64,000 bases of DNA, taken from NCBI RefSeq assembly GCF_024707105.1, contig NZ_JANQAJ010000011.1, positions 941,488 to 1,005,487 of the forward strand, in the 5' to 3' direction. Positions within the stretch are counted from its first letter, which is position 1. Each line of letters starts with the position of its first letter. The stretch is from Devosia ginsengisoli. Its GTDB lineage: Bacteria; Pseudomonadota; Alphaproteobacteria; Rhizobiales; Devosiaceae. A program made the translations under genes and the position numbers. Positions 46,471 through 56,317 of the stretch are shown here, piece after piece. Below the pieces are notes generated by a model that made no database searches, was not told the DNA's origin, and was given only the letters and a program-made list of their open reading frames with translations.

Positions 46471-48627
46471 GTGCAGGATCCGTTCTATACCAAGGAAAAG
46501 CGCAAGAAATCGGGCAGCATGCTCGCCGCCGATGCGTGGCTGGATTCCTCGCTCTACGAATTCTGGCAGGCGCTGGGCCGTGGCTATACGCGCTTCCAGG
46601 ATTTCATGAGCATTTTCCACGTCGCCGGTATCCGCCGCTTCTTCGTGGAAATTCTCAGCGACGGCTTTTCCTTCTTCGCCATCGGCTGCGTGCTGATGGC
46701 GGCCCTGGCCCTGCCCGCCTTCGACGCCACCGCTTCGGGCGAATTCAACAAGGCCGAGGATTATTCGGTCCTGTTCCAGGATCGCTATGGTACCGAGATT
46801 GGCCGCCGCGGCATCCGTTCGGACGATTCCGTCGCCCTCGACGACATGCCCGACTACCTGCTCAAGGCGACGCTGGCCACCGAGGACCGGCGCTTCTACG
46901 ACCATTTCGGCATCGACGTGGTCGGCACGTTGCGCGCGCTGATGAGCAATGCCGCCGGTGACAATTCCACCCAGGGTGGCTCCTCCATCACCCAGCAGCT
47001 CGCCAAGAACCTGTTCCTCTCCTCGGAGCGCACGCTGGAGCGCAAGATCATCGAGGCTTTCCTCGCCGTCTGGCTGGAATGGCACTATTCCAAGGACCAG
47101 ATTCTCAAGCTCTATTTCGACCGCGCCTATATGGGCGGCGGCAATTTCGGCGTGGTGGCGGCCTCCGACTACTATTTCGGCAAGAAGGTGCAGGACATCA
47201 ACCTGGCCGAGGCCGCCATGCTGTCCGGCCTGTTCAAGGCCCCGACCCGCTATGCGCCCCACGTCGATCTGGCTGCCGCACGCGGCCGCGCCAATCTGGT
47301 CCTTTCCAACATGGTGGCGGCCGGCTTCCTCACCGAGGGCCAGGTCACTGCGGCACGGCGTCATCCGGCCACCCCGATCAGCCGAGCCGACGATGCCAAT
47401 TCTCCCAATTACTTCCTCGACTGGGCCTTCGAGCAATCCAAGGACCTGATCGAGGCGCATCACCACGCGAGCAACAATTTCGTCGTCCGTACCACGATCG
47501 ACACCACGCTACAGAAATATGCCGAAGAGGCCGTGGTCTCGACCATTCTCGAACAGGGCGCGCAATACGATGTCAGCCAGGCCGCCATGGTGGTCACCGA
47601 TACCCAGGGCGCCATTCGCGCCATGGTCGGCGGCACCGACTATGCCAAGAGCCAGTTCAACCGCGCCATCGTCTCCACCCGCCAGCCCGGTTCGGCCTAC
47701 AAGATCTTCGTCTATTCCGAAGCCTTCGAGCAATTGGGCCTGACGCCCAGCGATCTGATCACCGACCGCCCGGTCTGCATCGGCGACTGGTGCCCGGTCA
47801 ATTACGGCCGCAACTACAAGGGTACGGTCACCCTGGCCAGCGCCTTTGCCCAGTCGCTCAACACGGTCCCCGTCACCCTCTCGATCAAGACCGGTCGCGA
47901 GCCCATTGCCGCACTCAGCCACCGCATGGGCCTGCAGGCCGATTATCCGGTCACCCGCTCGCTGGCGCTGGGCGTCGCCTCGGTGTCGGTGCTGGACATG
48001 ACCTCGTCCTATGCCGTGCTCGCCAATCACGGCTACAAGACCCCGGGCTATGGCATTACCCGCATGACCACCCTCAATGGCGAACTGGTCTATGAGGTCG
48101 ATCCCGATGCCCCGCGCGAGCGCGTGCTCAGCGAAACCACCGTGGCCAACATGAATTCCATGCTGCGTGGCGTCGTCACCGGCGGCACCGGCACCCGCGC
48201 CCGCATCGAGGGCGTGCCCGTGCTCGGCAAGTCCGGCACCACCTCATCCTACCGCGATGCCTGGTTCTGCGGCTTTACCGGCAACTACGTCGCCGCCGTT
48301 TGGATGGGCAATGACGACTATCATGCCACGCGCAACCTCACCGGCGGTACGCTGCCCGCCATGGCCTGGCAGAAATTCATGGCCTATGCCCATACCAATA
48401 TCGAAATCCTGCCGGTCTTCGGCGTCGATTTCGTGCCCGAACCGCAGGTGGTCGCCGAAGCCGATCCCGATGCGCTGGAAGAAGAAATCATCCAGCGCCC
48501 CCCCAGCCTCACCCCTGCCGCCGCCCGCAAACTGGTCGACCTGGCCGGGCGGTTTGCGGCGACGCTGGAGACCGCCGTGCCGGCAGGGCATCAGGCGAGC
48601 GTGCCGGCCGGGATGCAGGGGATGTAG
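46471..48627 (+). CDS. Penicillin-binding protein 1A-family transglycosylase/transpeptidase
   Basis: EDRRFYDHFGID, QGGSSITQQLAKNLFLS, transpeptidase STRQPGSAYK and LGKSGTTSSYRDAWFCG. Confidence 0.93.
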   Translation: MQDPFYTKEKRKKSGSMLAADAWLDSSLYEFWQALGRGYTRFQDFMSIFHVAGIRRFFVEILSDGFSFFAIGCVLMAALALPAFDATASGEFNKAEDYSVLFQDRYGTEIGRRGIRSDDSVALDDMPDYLLKATLATEDRRFYDHFGIDVVGTLRALMSNAAGDNSTQGGSSITQQLAKNLFLSSERTLERKIIEAFLAVWLEWHYSKDQILKLYFDRAYMGGGNFGVVAASDYYFGKKVQDINLAEAAMLSGLFKAPTRYAPHVDLAAARGRANLVLSNMVAAGFLTEGQVTAARRHPATPISRADDANSPNYFLDWAFEQSKDLIEAHHHASNNFVVRTTIDTTLQKYAEEAVVSTILEQGAQYDVSQAAMVVTDTQGAIRAMVGGTDYAKSQFNRAIVSTRQPGSAYKIFVYSEAFEQLGLTPSDLITDRPVCIGDWCPVNYGRNYKGTVTLASAFAQSLNTVPVTLSIKTGREPIAALSHRMGLQADYPVTRSLALGVASVSVLDMTSSYAVLANHGYKTPGYGITRMTTLNGELVYEVDPDAPRERVLSETTVANMNSMLRGVVTGGTGTRARIEGVPVLGKSGTTSSYRDAWFCGFTGNYVAAVWMGNDDYHATRNLTGGTLPAMAWQKFMAYAHTNIEILPVFGVDFVPEPQVVAEADPDALEEEIIQRPPSLTPAAARKLVDLAGRFAATLETAVPAGHQASVPAGMQGM

Positions 48628-48630
48628 TTA

Positions 48631-48659
48631 TTGACTACAATGTAGTCCCGAGCTACATT
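48631..48659 (+). promoter_or_regulatory. Promoter/operator of relE-like TA operon
   Basis: -35 TTGACT 48631-48636, 17-nt spacer, -10 TACATT 48654-48659; palindrome GACTACAATGTAGTC 48633-48647. Confidence 0.7.
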
Positions 48660-48666
48660 TAGGCTT

Positions 48667-48915
48667 GTGAAGCCAGTCGTCTACACCAAAGCCGCGCTGC
48701 GCACCCTTGGCCGCCTGCCGCAAAACACCGCGCGGCGCATTCGCGACAAGATTCACGAGTTCGCCGCCGAGCCATCGTCCCAGGCCAACAATATAAAGGC
48801 CCTGCACGGCAGCAACCTGATCCGGCTTCGCGTTGGTGACTGGCGAGTCATCATGGATGATGGCGTCGTCCTTGAAATTCTGGAGATCGGGCCGAGAGGC
48901 AGTATCTATGGGTAA
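48667..48915 (+). CDS. RelE/ParE-superfamily toxin (GTG start)
   Basis: MKPVVYTKAALRTLGRLPQNTARRIRDKIHEFAAEP...LRVGDWRVIMDDGVVLEILEIGPRGSIY. Confidence 0.88.
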   Translation: MKPVVYTKAALRTLGRLPQNTARRIRDKIHEFAAEPSSQANNIKALHGSNLIRLRVGDWRVIMDDGVVLEILEIGPRGSIYG

Positions 48916-48927
48916 GGGAGATCGCTG

Positions 48928-49269
48928 TTGAACGAAATGATCACAATTCCACGTGCCGAATACGATCGCCTCCGCGAGGCAGCCGAAGATCTTGCCGATC
49001 TTGAGACTTACAATCGTATCAAGGCCGACCTTGCGGCAGGCCGCGAAGAGCTGATTCCATCCGAATTTGTCGACCGCATGATCGACGGCGAGAGCCCGGT
49101 CCGTGTATTCCGCAACCTGCGCGGCATGACCCAGTCCGCCCTGGCCGCCGCATCCGGCGTCAATCGCGTGCAGATCGCCGACATTGAAGCCCGGCGCAAA
49201 ACCGGCTCCGTCGAAACCCTGCGCAAGCTGGCCGAAGCCCTGCGCGTCACAATCGACGATCTGATTTGA
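48928..49269 (+). CDS. XRE-family HTH antitoxin
   Basis: MNEMITIPRAEYDRLREAAEDLADL...LRGMTQSALAAASGVNRVQIADIEARRKTGSVETLRKLAEALRV. Confidence 0.9.
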   Translation: MNEMITIPRAEYDRLREAAEDLADLETYNRIKADLAAGREELIPSEFVDRMIDGESPVRVFRNLRGMTQSALAAASGVNRVQIADIEARRKTGSVETLRKLAEALRVTIDDLI

Positions 49270-49328
49270 TGTCAGACCCATCCTAAAACCGCGATATCGC
49301 CAGGCAAGCAGATGGCAAAGGAACTCTG

Positions 49329-49542
49329 ATGCCCCTCGAAACCACCAAGTTTGATATTCAGGACTTCCTCAAAACCCCGGAAGATCGGGCGCCCGTGAAG
49401 GACTTTACAAGGCCTCAGCGACAAGGGTGACCCGCGCCTCTCCACCCTGCTGGGAGTCATGCGGGCACTGGGGCTGCAGCTATCGGCCCGTGCGGCCAAT
49501 GACGACCACGATGGTCCAACCCAATTGACCGGTGGCCAATAA
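49329..49542 (+). pseudogene. Remnant of HigA-like addiction-module antidote protein
   Basis: Frame 1 MPLETTKFDIQDFLKTPEDRAPVKDF; after an apparent internal deletion and 1-nt loss, LSDKGDPRLSTLLGVMRALGLQLSARAANDDHDG in another frame. Confidence 0.65.
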
Positions 49543-49646
49543 CCGCCCTTCCGCCTCCCCGCCCCCCCTTGCTACAACCAGTCCAGCTACTCCGCGCTCA
49601 GGTTCCGCCGCCCATGCCGATTCCAGCATTTCCGAGCCGCTGAACC

Positions 49647-50219
49647 GTGCGCTTCGTATTCTACCTGCTCATGATGATTGCGGTGGCGCTGGGGGTCGGG
49701 TTCGGCCTCAGCTATTATGCCCTCACCGACGGGCGCCTGTTCGGCGTGGCGCAGGTGGGGCCGTGGGCCGCCTGGCCCGATGTCGGCGCCAACGCGCCCA
49801 ATCCCTATACGCGCGGCCATCTCGCGCGCACCGCCGCCTTCGAGCTCGGCCAGTCCGAGGGCCTGCAATTCACTGCCACGTCGGATAGCGACGGCCAGCC
49901 GCTCACCCGCAACTGCACCTATCGCATCGACGGCAAGACCCCGCTCGCCACCTTCTGGACCCTGGTGGCGCAGGACGAGGCCGGCATCAATATCGCCGCG
50001 CCCGATGTCACCCCCGCCATGCGCAGCAGCGCCATTGCCCGTGCCGAAGATGGCTCCATCATCATCAATGTCGGCACGCAGATCCAGCCCCTCAACTGGC
50101 TGGAGCTGACCGGCGAAGGTCCGTTCAAGCTGGTGCTGACCCTTTACGACACCGCTGCCTTTTCCGGCTTTTCCAGCGATGCCTCGATGCCATCGATCAT
50201 CCGTGGGGCATGCGCATGA
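49647..50219 (+). CDS. DUF1214-type membrane-anchored protein
   Basis: N-terminal TM; ARTAAFELGQSEGLQFTATSDSDGQPLTRNCTYRIDGKTPLATFWTL. Confidence 0.75.
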   Translation: MRFVFYLLMMIAVALGVGFGLSYYALTDGRLFGVAQVGPWAAWPDVGANAPNPYTRGHLARTAAFELGQSEGLQFTATSDSDGQPLTRNCTYRIDGKTPLATFWTLVAQDEAGINIAAPDVTPAMRSSAIARAEDGSIIINVGTQIQPLNWLELTGEGPFKLVLTLYDTAAFSGFSSDASMPSIIRGACA

Positions 50220-50761
50220 TCCGCTTCCTGCTCTGGCTGCTGGGTGGCGTGGTGCTGGGCGGCATCATCCATATCGTGGTCATCCTCACCCTGCCGGCCC
50301 TGGCCGAACAGTCGGTGTGGAGCCGCGTGGCCGATCTCGATGCCGATAACCGCATGGTCATCCTGCCCCGCGTCGTGGCCGGCGAGCCCAATTCGCTGGG
50401 GCTCGACCCCGCCCTGGCCTACGGCCTCTGCCGCGTCGATCTGGACAATGGCCCCGCCTATGTCAGCGGCGTGCTGCCCGAGGCCTTCTGGTCGGTAGCC
50501 TTGTTCAACACGTCCGGCATCGTCACCTATTCGACCACCAATCGCGACGGCATCGGCAAGACGCTCGAACTGGGCATTTTCAACGCGGCCCAGACACGCC
50601 TGCTGGCCCAGCAGCAGCTCGACATCGCCGAAGGCCTGCTCGTGGTCGAATCCACCAGCGACCAGCTCCTCATCCTCGTCCGCCTCGCCCCGCCCCACCA
50701 GGCCATGCGCCACCGCTTCGAACAGGAACTGTCCGAAGTCGAATGCGGCACGCGGGGCTAG
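50216..50761 (+). CDS. DUF1254-type membrane-anchored protein
   Basis: N-terminal TM; WSRVADLDADNRMVILPRVVAGE...GPAYVSGVLPEAFWSVALFN; overlaps preceding gene. Confidence 0.75.
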   Translation: MIRFLLWLLGGVVLGGIIHIVVILTLPALAEQSVWSRVADLDADNRMVILPRVVAGEPNSLGLDPALAYGLCRVDLDNGPAYVSGVLPEAFWSVALFNTSGIVTYSTTNRDGIGKTLELGIFNAAQTRLLAQQQLDIAEGLLVVESTSDQLLILVRLAPPHQAMRHRFEQELSEVECGTRG

Positions 50762-50983
50762 AAGCGCCGGCGGCGACAGGCCTCCATCGGCAATATCTTG
50801 CCAAATTCCCGCGAACCCTCGGCAACGAATTGCCGATGCGCCGATAAAACGCGCCCATCTGCAGGTTTTTCCGTTTGGCACGCGACTTGCGAAGAGGAGG
50901 GCACCGGACCCGAGGAGAGCACGCGGCTCCATTTTTCGACCCGCCTGCATGGGCCGGAGTCTGACTATTTGAGGAGCAATATT

Positions 50984-52546
50984 GTGACGAACTTTTCCAG
51001 AACGACCAGGAGATTGCTGAATGCGACCCTCGTGACATTGGGGGTTGCCGCCGCCGGTCCTGCATTCGCGCAGATGGATGACGGCCCCGCCACCGCCGAG
51101 CAATTCGGCGTTGGCCTGCCCCGCGATCACGCCACGACGCTGTTCAGCGACGAGCAATATCCCGAATTCCCCCTGAAGCCGGGCCAGGAGGCCTATGCGG
51201 ACATCGACGGCCCCCGCATGAAGCAGGATATCGTCAACCTCTCCGCCATCGCGCTCGACTATCGGGACAGTGTGAACAGCCAGTGGTGGGGGCGGTTCCC
51301 CGGCACCGACGCCGACCGCGAGGGCATGAAATACATGACGGACGAATATGAGCGTCTGGGCATGACCATCGAAACCATACCCTTCGTCATCCCGCAGGAC
51401 TGGCGCCCCAATGGCTGGACGGCCAGCTATACCGTCGATGGGGGCGAGCCAGTCACGCTGAACACGGTCTTCCCCGCTTCCGGGACGATGGGCACGAATG
51501 CGGAAGACCTGACGGCCGAAGCCATCTGGGTGGGTATCGGCGCCGAGGCCGACTTCCTTGGCCGCGACGTGGCGGGCAAGGCCGTCGTCATCTACTCCAC
51601 CTTCGTGCCGGGCGGACGAAGCCACTCGGCTTCCGATCGCGCTGGCCTGTTCGATGCCAATACGCGCGCGAAGGATCTTGGCGCGGCCATGATCATCAAT
51701 GTGATCGCGGTGCCCGGCAATGGCCAGTTCCAGCCTGAGGGCGGGATCAAGGAAGTCCCCCAGGTCACCATCAGCCAGGACGAGGGTTTTGCGCTGCGGG
51801 ATCGGCTCGGCGCCGGTGAAACCGTGGAGTTCACCCTCAATCTCGACCTGCCCGAAACCCTCAATGTGGAGACGGCCTATACCATCGCCACATTGCCCGG
51901 CTCGAGCGAGGAGGAGATCATGGTCCTGGCCCATACAGACGGCTACTTCCAGGCCGCAACGGACAATAATTCCGGCATGGCCAGCGCGCTCGAAATCGCC
52001 CGCCATTATGCGGCACTGCCGGTGGAGGAACGCCCCAGGACGATGAAGTTCATCTCCTTCCCCGACCATCACCATGGTGATGCCGAAGAAGGGGTGGAAA
52101 GCGACTATTTCCAGGAGCAATACGATTGGAGCAAGGTCGCGCTCAAGCTCACCATGGAGCATCCGTCCGAGACCCTGCTCTACATGTATAACGAGAACCT
52201 GACGCCTACCAACAGCATGAGCGCCTCGCGCTGGAATGCCCTTGGCAGCGTCGAATTCGAGGAGATGGCGCTGCAGAAGCTCGTGGACTTCGGTGTCTCG
52301 GTTTACGGCGTCGAGGATGGGCCCAAGAATGGCGGCCTGGCCCCGTCATTCCACATCATCAACCATGTGATCTATCACACCAGCCTCGACACGCCCGAAC
52401 TGGTGCCGACCGAGGGCATGGTGCGCTCGACGCGGGCCTTCGCGGCGATCATCGATGCCGTCAACGAGATGACGCTCGATGAGCTTCGCGGCTCCGGCTT
52501 CCCGCCGGAAGACAGTCGAGGCAATGTCCTCGGCCCCATCCACTGA
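50984..52546 (+). CDS. Secreted M28-family metallopeptidase
   Basis: Signal peptide; VLAHTDGYFQAATDNNSGMASALEIARHYA; PDHHHGD; GTG start with GAGGAG upstream. Confidence 0.8.
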   Translation: MTNFSRTTRRLLNATLVTLGVAAAGPAFAQMDDGPATAEQFGVGLPRDHATTLFSDEQYPEFPLKPGQEAYADIDGPRMKQDIVNLSAIALDYRDSVNSQWWGRFPGTDADREGMKYMTDEYERLGMTIETIPFVIPQDWRPNGWTASYTVDGGEPVTLNTVFPASGTMGTNAEDLTAEAIWVGIGAEADFLGRDVAGKAVVIYSTFVPGGRSHSASDRAGLFDANTRAKDLGAAMIINVIAVPGNGQFQPEGGIKEVPQVTISQDEGFALRDRLGAGETVEFTLNLDLPETLNVETAYTIATLPGSSEEEIMVLAHTDGYFQAATDNNSGMASALEIARHYAALPVEERPRTMKFISFPDHHHGDAEEGVESDYFQEQYDWSKVALKLTMEHPSETLLYMYNENLTPTNSMSASRWNALGSVEFEEMALQKLVDFGVSVYGVEDGPKNGGLAPSFHIINHVIYHTSLDTPELVPTEGMVRSTRAFAAIIDAVNEMTLDELRGSGFPPEDSRGNVLGPIH

Positions 52547-52573
52547 CCTGGCAAGGGGGCGCAAGCCCCCTTC

Positions 52574-53314
52574 TCATTTCCCCCGCAGATAAGGCCGCAT
52601 CGCCGCGGCATGCTGCGCGGCGAATTCCAGTCGCCTGATCCATTGCAGCGGCTCGTCATCGCCACTGTCTTCTGCGTCGCCGAATTCTTCCACCGTCCGG
52701 TAGAACAGCGCATGGGACTCGGCATAGCCCAGCGCCATCCCCGCCCCACGCACCAGCAGCGGCCAGTCGACATCATTGGCCAGCGTATCAACCCGGCTCT
52801 CCCGCACGATCAGGTCGGCCGCCGCCGGCGACAGGCGGCGAATGGCGAACATCAGGTCCCAGTTCTCCCCGGTCAGCAGGGCGTGGACATGGTTGACCAG
52901 CCGCTCGCTCTGCTGCAGCCGCTGCGGCTCGCGCGCCAGCGCCTCGGGTGAACGCCCCACCACCAGCATGTCGACCTCCGGCTGCTCGGCCAGCACATGG
53001 CTCAGGTCTTCCGGATCGCATTCGATCCAGCGCAGCATGTGGTCGAAATCGGCATAAAGCGCCGGCCGCCCCGCCGCCATGGCCACCGCATCGCGCCGCG
53101 CCTTGCCGATAATGGCCTCGCCCGCCGCATGGGTCATGATATCAGCGCCCAGTGCCTCCAGTTCCGCCAGCACTTCGGGCCTGGTCGCATCCGACACATT
53201 CAGGGCGATATGCGGAAAAATCTGCCGCAAGGAACCGGCCAGCCGCCGCGTGGCCGGCGCGAGCCGTCCTACCGGATCATGCACCGTGGCGGTCAGCACA
53301 ATGGCGTCCATCAA
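52574..53314 (-). CDS. Hypothetical protein
   Basis: Long coding-like ORF, no firm family. Confidence 0.6.
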   Translation of the reverse strand: MMDAIVLTATVHDPVGRLAPATRRLAGSLRQIFPHIALNVSDATRPEVLAELEALGADIMTHAAGEAIIGKARRDAVAMAAGRPALYADFDHMLRWIECDPEDLSHVLAEQPEVDMLVVGRSPEALAREPQRLQQSERLVNHVHALLTGENWDLMFAIRRLSPAAADLIVRESRVDTLANDVDWPLLVRGAGMALGYAESHALFYRTVEEFGDAEDSGDDEPLQWIRRLEFAAQHAAAMRPYLRGK

Positions 53315-53336
53315 ACCCGATCTCCGCCCACGTCAG

Positions 53337-53717
53337 TCATTGCTGGTTCTGCGGCAGCCCGTCCGCGATGTCGTAATAGTCGCCCTTGTCGGCCACAAAG
53401 ATATGCATGGCGAGCTTCACATGCGTCGGCGTGTCGAAGGCCCCCATATAGATGCCGATCCAGTCCCGCTGCGGCGGATCGAAAAACAGCGACGATCCGC
53501 AGATTGCGCAGAAGCCGCGCCGCACCTTCTCCGACGACCAGAACCAGGTCACATGCTCCTCGCCGGACACGGTGAGTGCACTGCGCTTCACATCGGTGCC
53601 GGCTTCATAATGTCCGGTATGCTTGCGGCACTTCGTGCAATGGCAGGCCGTCGGCGCCGCCAGATCACCCTCGACGGTGAAGCGCACCGCGCCGCACAGG
53701 CAGGACCCCTTATGCAT
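53337..53717 (-). CDS. GFA-family (glutathione-dependent formaldehyde-activating enzyme-like) protein
   Basis: GSCLCGAVRFTVEGDL, CHCTKCRKHTGHYEAG, FCAICGSSLFFDPP zinc-binding Cys pattern. Confidence 0.9.
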   Translation of the reverse strand: MHKGSCLCGAVRFTVEGDLAAPTACHCTKCRKHTGHYEAGTDVKRSALTVSGEEHVTWFWSSEKVRRGFCAICGSSLFFDPPQRDWIGIYMGAFDTPTHVKLAMHIFVADKGDYYDIADGLPQNQQ

Positions 53718-53782
53718 GTCATCCCCTCTAGCCAGCCGGAAGTGTTCATTTCGACTTGTTCATTCGTCCGGCGCTTTGGCCC

Positions 53783-53888
53783 ACCCCCACCCTTTGATCC
53801 CTCCCCACAAGGGGGGAGGGAGACGATGAACACGGGCGTCAGCGCTGGCGCCTCCCTCCCCTTGATGGGGAGGGATTGAGGGTGGGGT
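53783..53888. repeat. Palindromic repeat family B, copy 2
   Basis: ACCCCCACCCTTTGATCCCTCCCCACAAGGGGGGAGGGAG ... CTCCCTCCCCTTGATGGGGAGGGATTGAGGGTGGGGT. Confidence 0.8.
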
Positions 53889-53974
53889 GACGGAAGCCAC
53901 AGAAGTCCGACGCCCCGCCCTCCGGCCAACCGGGGCACAATAGCGCCCGCGCGAGATGGTGCAATCCTGCCCCG

Positions 53975-55039
53975 TCAGCCGCCGCGCGCCAGTCCATGCT
54001 CCACCAGCCGGTCGATCACATCAGCATAGCCGACGCCGCTGGCATTCATCACCTTGGAATACATGCTGATATCGGTGAAACCGGGAATGGTGTTGATCTC
54101 GTTGACCAGGAATTTCAGGTCTTCGGTCACGAAGAAATCCACCCGCGCCATGCCATCGCAGCCCAGCGCCCGGAACGCCCTGGCGGCTGCCGCCTGCATC
54201 GCGGCCTCGACCGTTTCGGGCAGGCTGGCCGGCACCAGCAGGGCCGCCCCGTCGGCATCGATATACTTGGCCTCATAGGTGTAAAAGCCGTGGCTTGCGG
54301 CCGGCACGACCTCGCCCATGCGGGAGACGAACAAGCTCCCGTCCTTGTCCTCCAGCACCGCGCATTCCACTTCGCGGCCGGCAATGAAGGCCTCGGCCAG
54401 CAGCTTGCTGTCATGCTTGAAGCCTTCGACGAGAGCAGCCCGATAGTCGGCCTCCGACGACACCTTGCTGACACCCACCGACGAGCCCTGCCGCGCCGGC
54501 TTGATGAAGATCGGCAGGCCCAGCGCATCCCGCAGCGCAGCGAAGTCCGGGGCAGTATCCGGCACAATGGTGACCGACGCCGCGACGGGCGCCCCGGCCT
54601 CCTTCAGCAGCCGTTTGGCAAGGTCCTTGTCGAGCGCATTGGCCGAGCCGGCAATGCCGCAGCCCACCAGCGGCACCCGCGCCACCGCCGCCAGTCCCTG
54701 CACCGAGCCGTCCTCGCCCCACAGGCCATGCAACACCGGAAACAGGATATCGATATCGGGCAAGGCGTAAGCCGCGCCATCGGTCGGCAGTGCCAGCACC
54801 CGCCCGCGCCCACCCGGCACAAGGCAGAGTTCTGTGCCTGTAGCCGGTTGGGCCGGCACGCCGTCATCAAAACTGCTGAGCAGCCAATGACCTTCGCGCG
54901 TCACGAAAACAGGCACGGCGTCGTAGCGAGCGGGGTCCAGCGCAGCCAGCACATTGGTGGCAGACAGTACCGAAACATCGTGTTCGGCCGACCGTCCACC
55001 GAACAAAACCGCGATACGCACCCGTTCACCCATGACCAT
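53975..55039 (-). CDS. ddl: D-alanine--D-alanine ligase
   Basis: VLFGGRSAEHDVSVLSA, FPVLHGLWGEDGSVQG, FIKPARQGSSVGVSKV, NEINTIPGFTDISMYSK. Confidence 0.95.
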   Translation of the reverse strand: MVMGERVRIAVLFGGRSAEHDVSVLSATNVLAALDPARYDAVPVFVTREGHWLLSSFDDGVPAQPATGTELCLVPGGRGRVLALPTDGAAYALPDIDILFPVLHGLWGEDGSVQGLAAVARVPLVGCGIAGSANALDKDLAKRLLKEAGAPVAASVTIVPDTAPDFAALRDALGLPIFIKPARQGSSVGVSKVSSEADYRAALVEGFKHDSKLLAEAFIAGREVECAVLEDKDGSLFVSRMGEVVPAASHGFYTYEAKYIDADGAALLVPASLPETVEAAMQAAAARAFRALGCDGMARVDFFVTEDLKFLVNEINTIPGFTDISMYSKVMNASGVGYADVIDRLVEHGLARGG

Positions 55040-55092
55040 CTCCAGACTGTCCGCGCCTGCCGCAAGGCAGATTCGCCATACAGTCTTGTGGC

Positions 55093-56295
55093 CTATCCGA
55101 GCGCGCCGGTCACCCCACCGGCCAGTGCCAGCAGCAGCACGACCATCCAGGGCGGCGCCTTCCAGGCCACCAAGGCCACGAAGCCGGCCAGTGCCAGCGC
55201 GAAATCCAGCGGTGTCAGCACCGCGCTGGTCCAGACCGGATCGTAGAGCGCCGCCCCGAGTATCCCCACCACCGCGGCATTAGCGCCGCGCATGCCCGCC
55301 TGGGCCAGCGGCAGCGCCCGCAGCCCGTCCCAGAAGGGTAGCGCGCCCACCAGCAGCAACATGCCCGGCAGGAAGATCGCCACCAGCGCAATACCCGCGC
55401 CGAGCACCCCATTCGGCATCGGCCCGCCCATGGCGCCCAGATAGGCGGCAAAGGTAAAGAGCGGCCCCGGCACGGCCTGCGCCGCCCCATAGCCGGCGAG
55501 AAACGCATCCTTGCTCACCCAGCCGCTGGCCACCGTCTCGGCATCGAGCAGTGGCAGCACCACATGCCCGCCCCCGAACACCAGCGAACCGGCGCGATAG
55601 AAGGCGTCGAACAGGTCCAGCCCATGCGCATTGACCGACGCCGCGAGTATCGGCAGGCCCACCAGCAGCACGGCAAACAGCCCCAGGCACACCAAGCCAA
55701 CCGTCCGGCTCACCGGAAACCGCGTCATCGGCGCCGCCATCCCCGCCCCGTCCCGGCAGAAGACCAGCCCGGCCAGTCCCCCGAGCAGAATCGCCGCCAC
55801 CTGTCCCAGCGATCCGGCCAGCAGAATCGTCACGGCAACCGCCGCCACGGCAATCGTCGCCCTTTGCCGGTCCGGCGTCAGGCTGCGCGCCATGCCCCAC
55901 ACGGCCTGCGCCACTACGGCCACGGCCACCAGTTTCAAGCCATGCAGCACGCCCTGCGCCACCGGCCCATCCAGCATGGCCGCGCCCAGCGCGAAGACCA
56001 CCAGCAAGGCGGCCGATGGCAGGGTGAATGCCGCCCAGGCTGCCAGCGCCCCTAGCGGCCCGGCCCGATAGAGCCCGAGCGCAAACCCGACCTGGCTCGA
56101 TGCTGGTCCGGGCAGGAACTGGCACAAAGCCACCAGGTCGGCATATTCGGCCTCGCCCAGCCAGCGCCGCCGCACCACGATCTCGTCGCGAAAATAACCG
56201 AGATGGGCAATCGGCCCACCGAAGGAGGTCAGTCCGAGCTTGAGGAAAGCGAGAAACACTTCGTCGGCCGTGCCGGTTCTCGCTGCTCTCTCCAC
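55093..56295 (-). CDS. chrA: Chromate transporter family protein
   Basis: FLKLGLTSFGGPIAHLGYFRDEIV, CQFLPGPASSQVGFALG, LVFGGGHVVLPLL, repeated PGP motif. Confidence 0.92.
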   Translation of the reverse strand: MERAARTGTADEVFLAFLKLGLTSFGGPIAHLGYFRDEIVVRRRWLGEAEYADLVALCQFLPGPASSQVGFALGLYRAGPLGALAAWAAFTLPSAALLVVFALGAAMLDGPVAQGVLHGLKLVAVAVVAQAVWGMARSLTPDRQRATIAVAAVAVTILLAGSLGQVAAILLGGLAGLVFCRDGAGMAAPMTRFPVSRTVGLVCLGLFAVLLVGLPILAASVNAHGLDLFDAFYRAGSLVFGGGHVVLPLLDAETVASGWVSKDAFLAGYGAAQAVPGPLFTFAAYLGAMGGPMPNGVLGAGIALVAIFLPGMLLLVGALPFWDGLRALPLAQAGMRGANAAVVGILGAALYDPVWTSAVLTPLDFALALAGFVALVAWKAPPWMVVLLLALAGGVTGALG

Positions 56296-56317
56296 GCCCA
56301 CCCCCCAACTCACCGCC

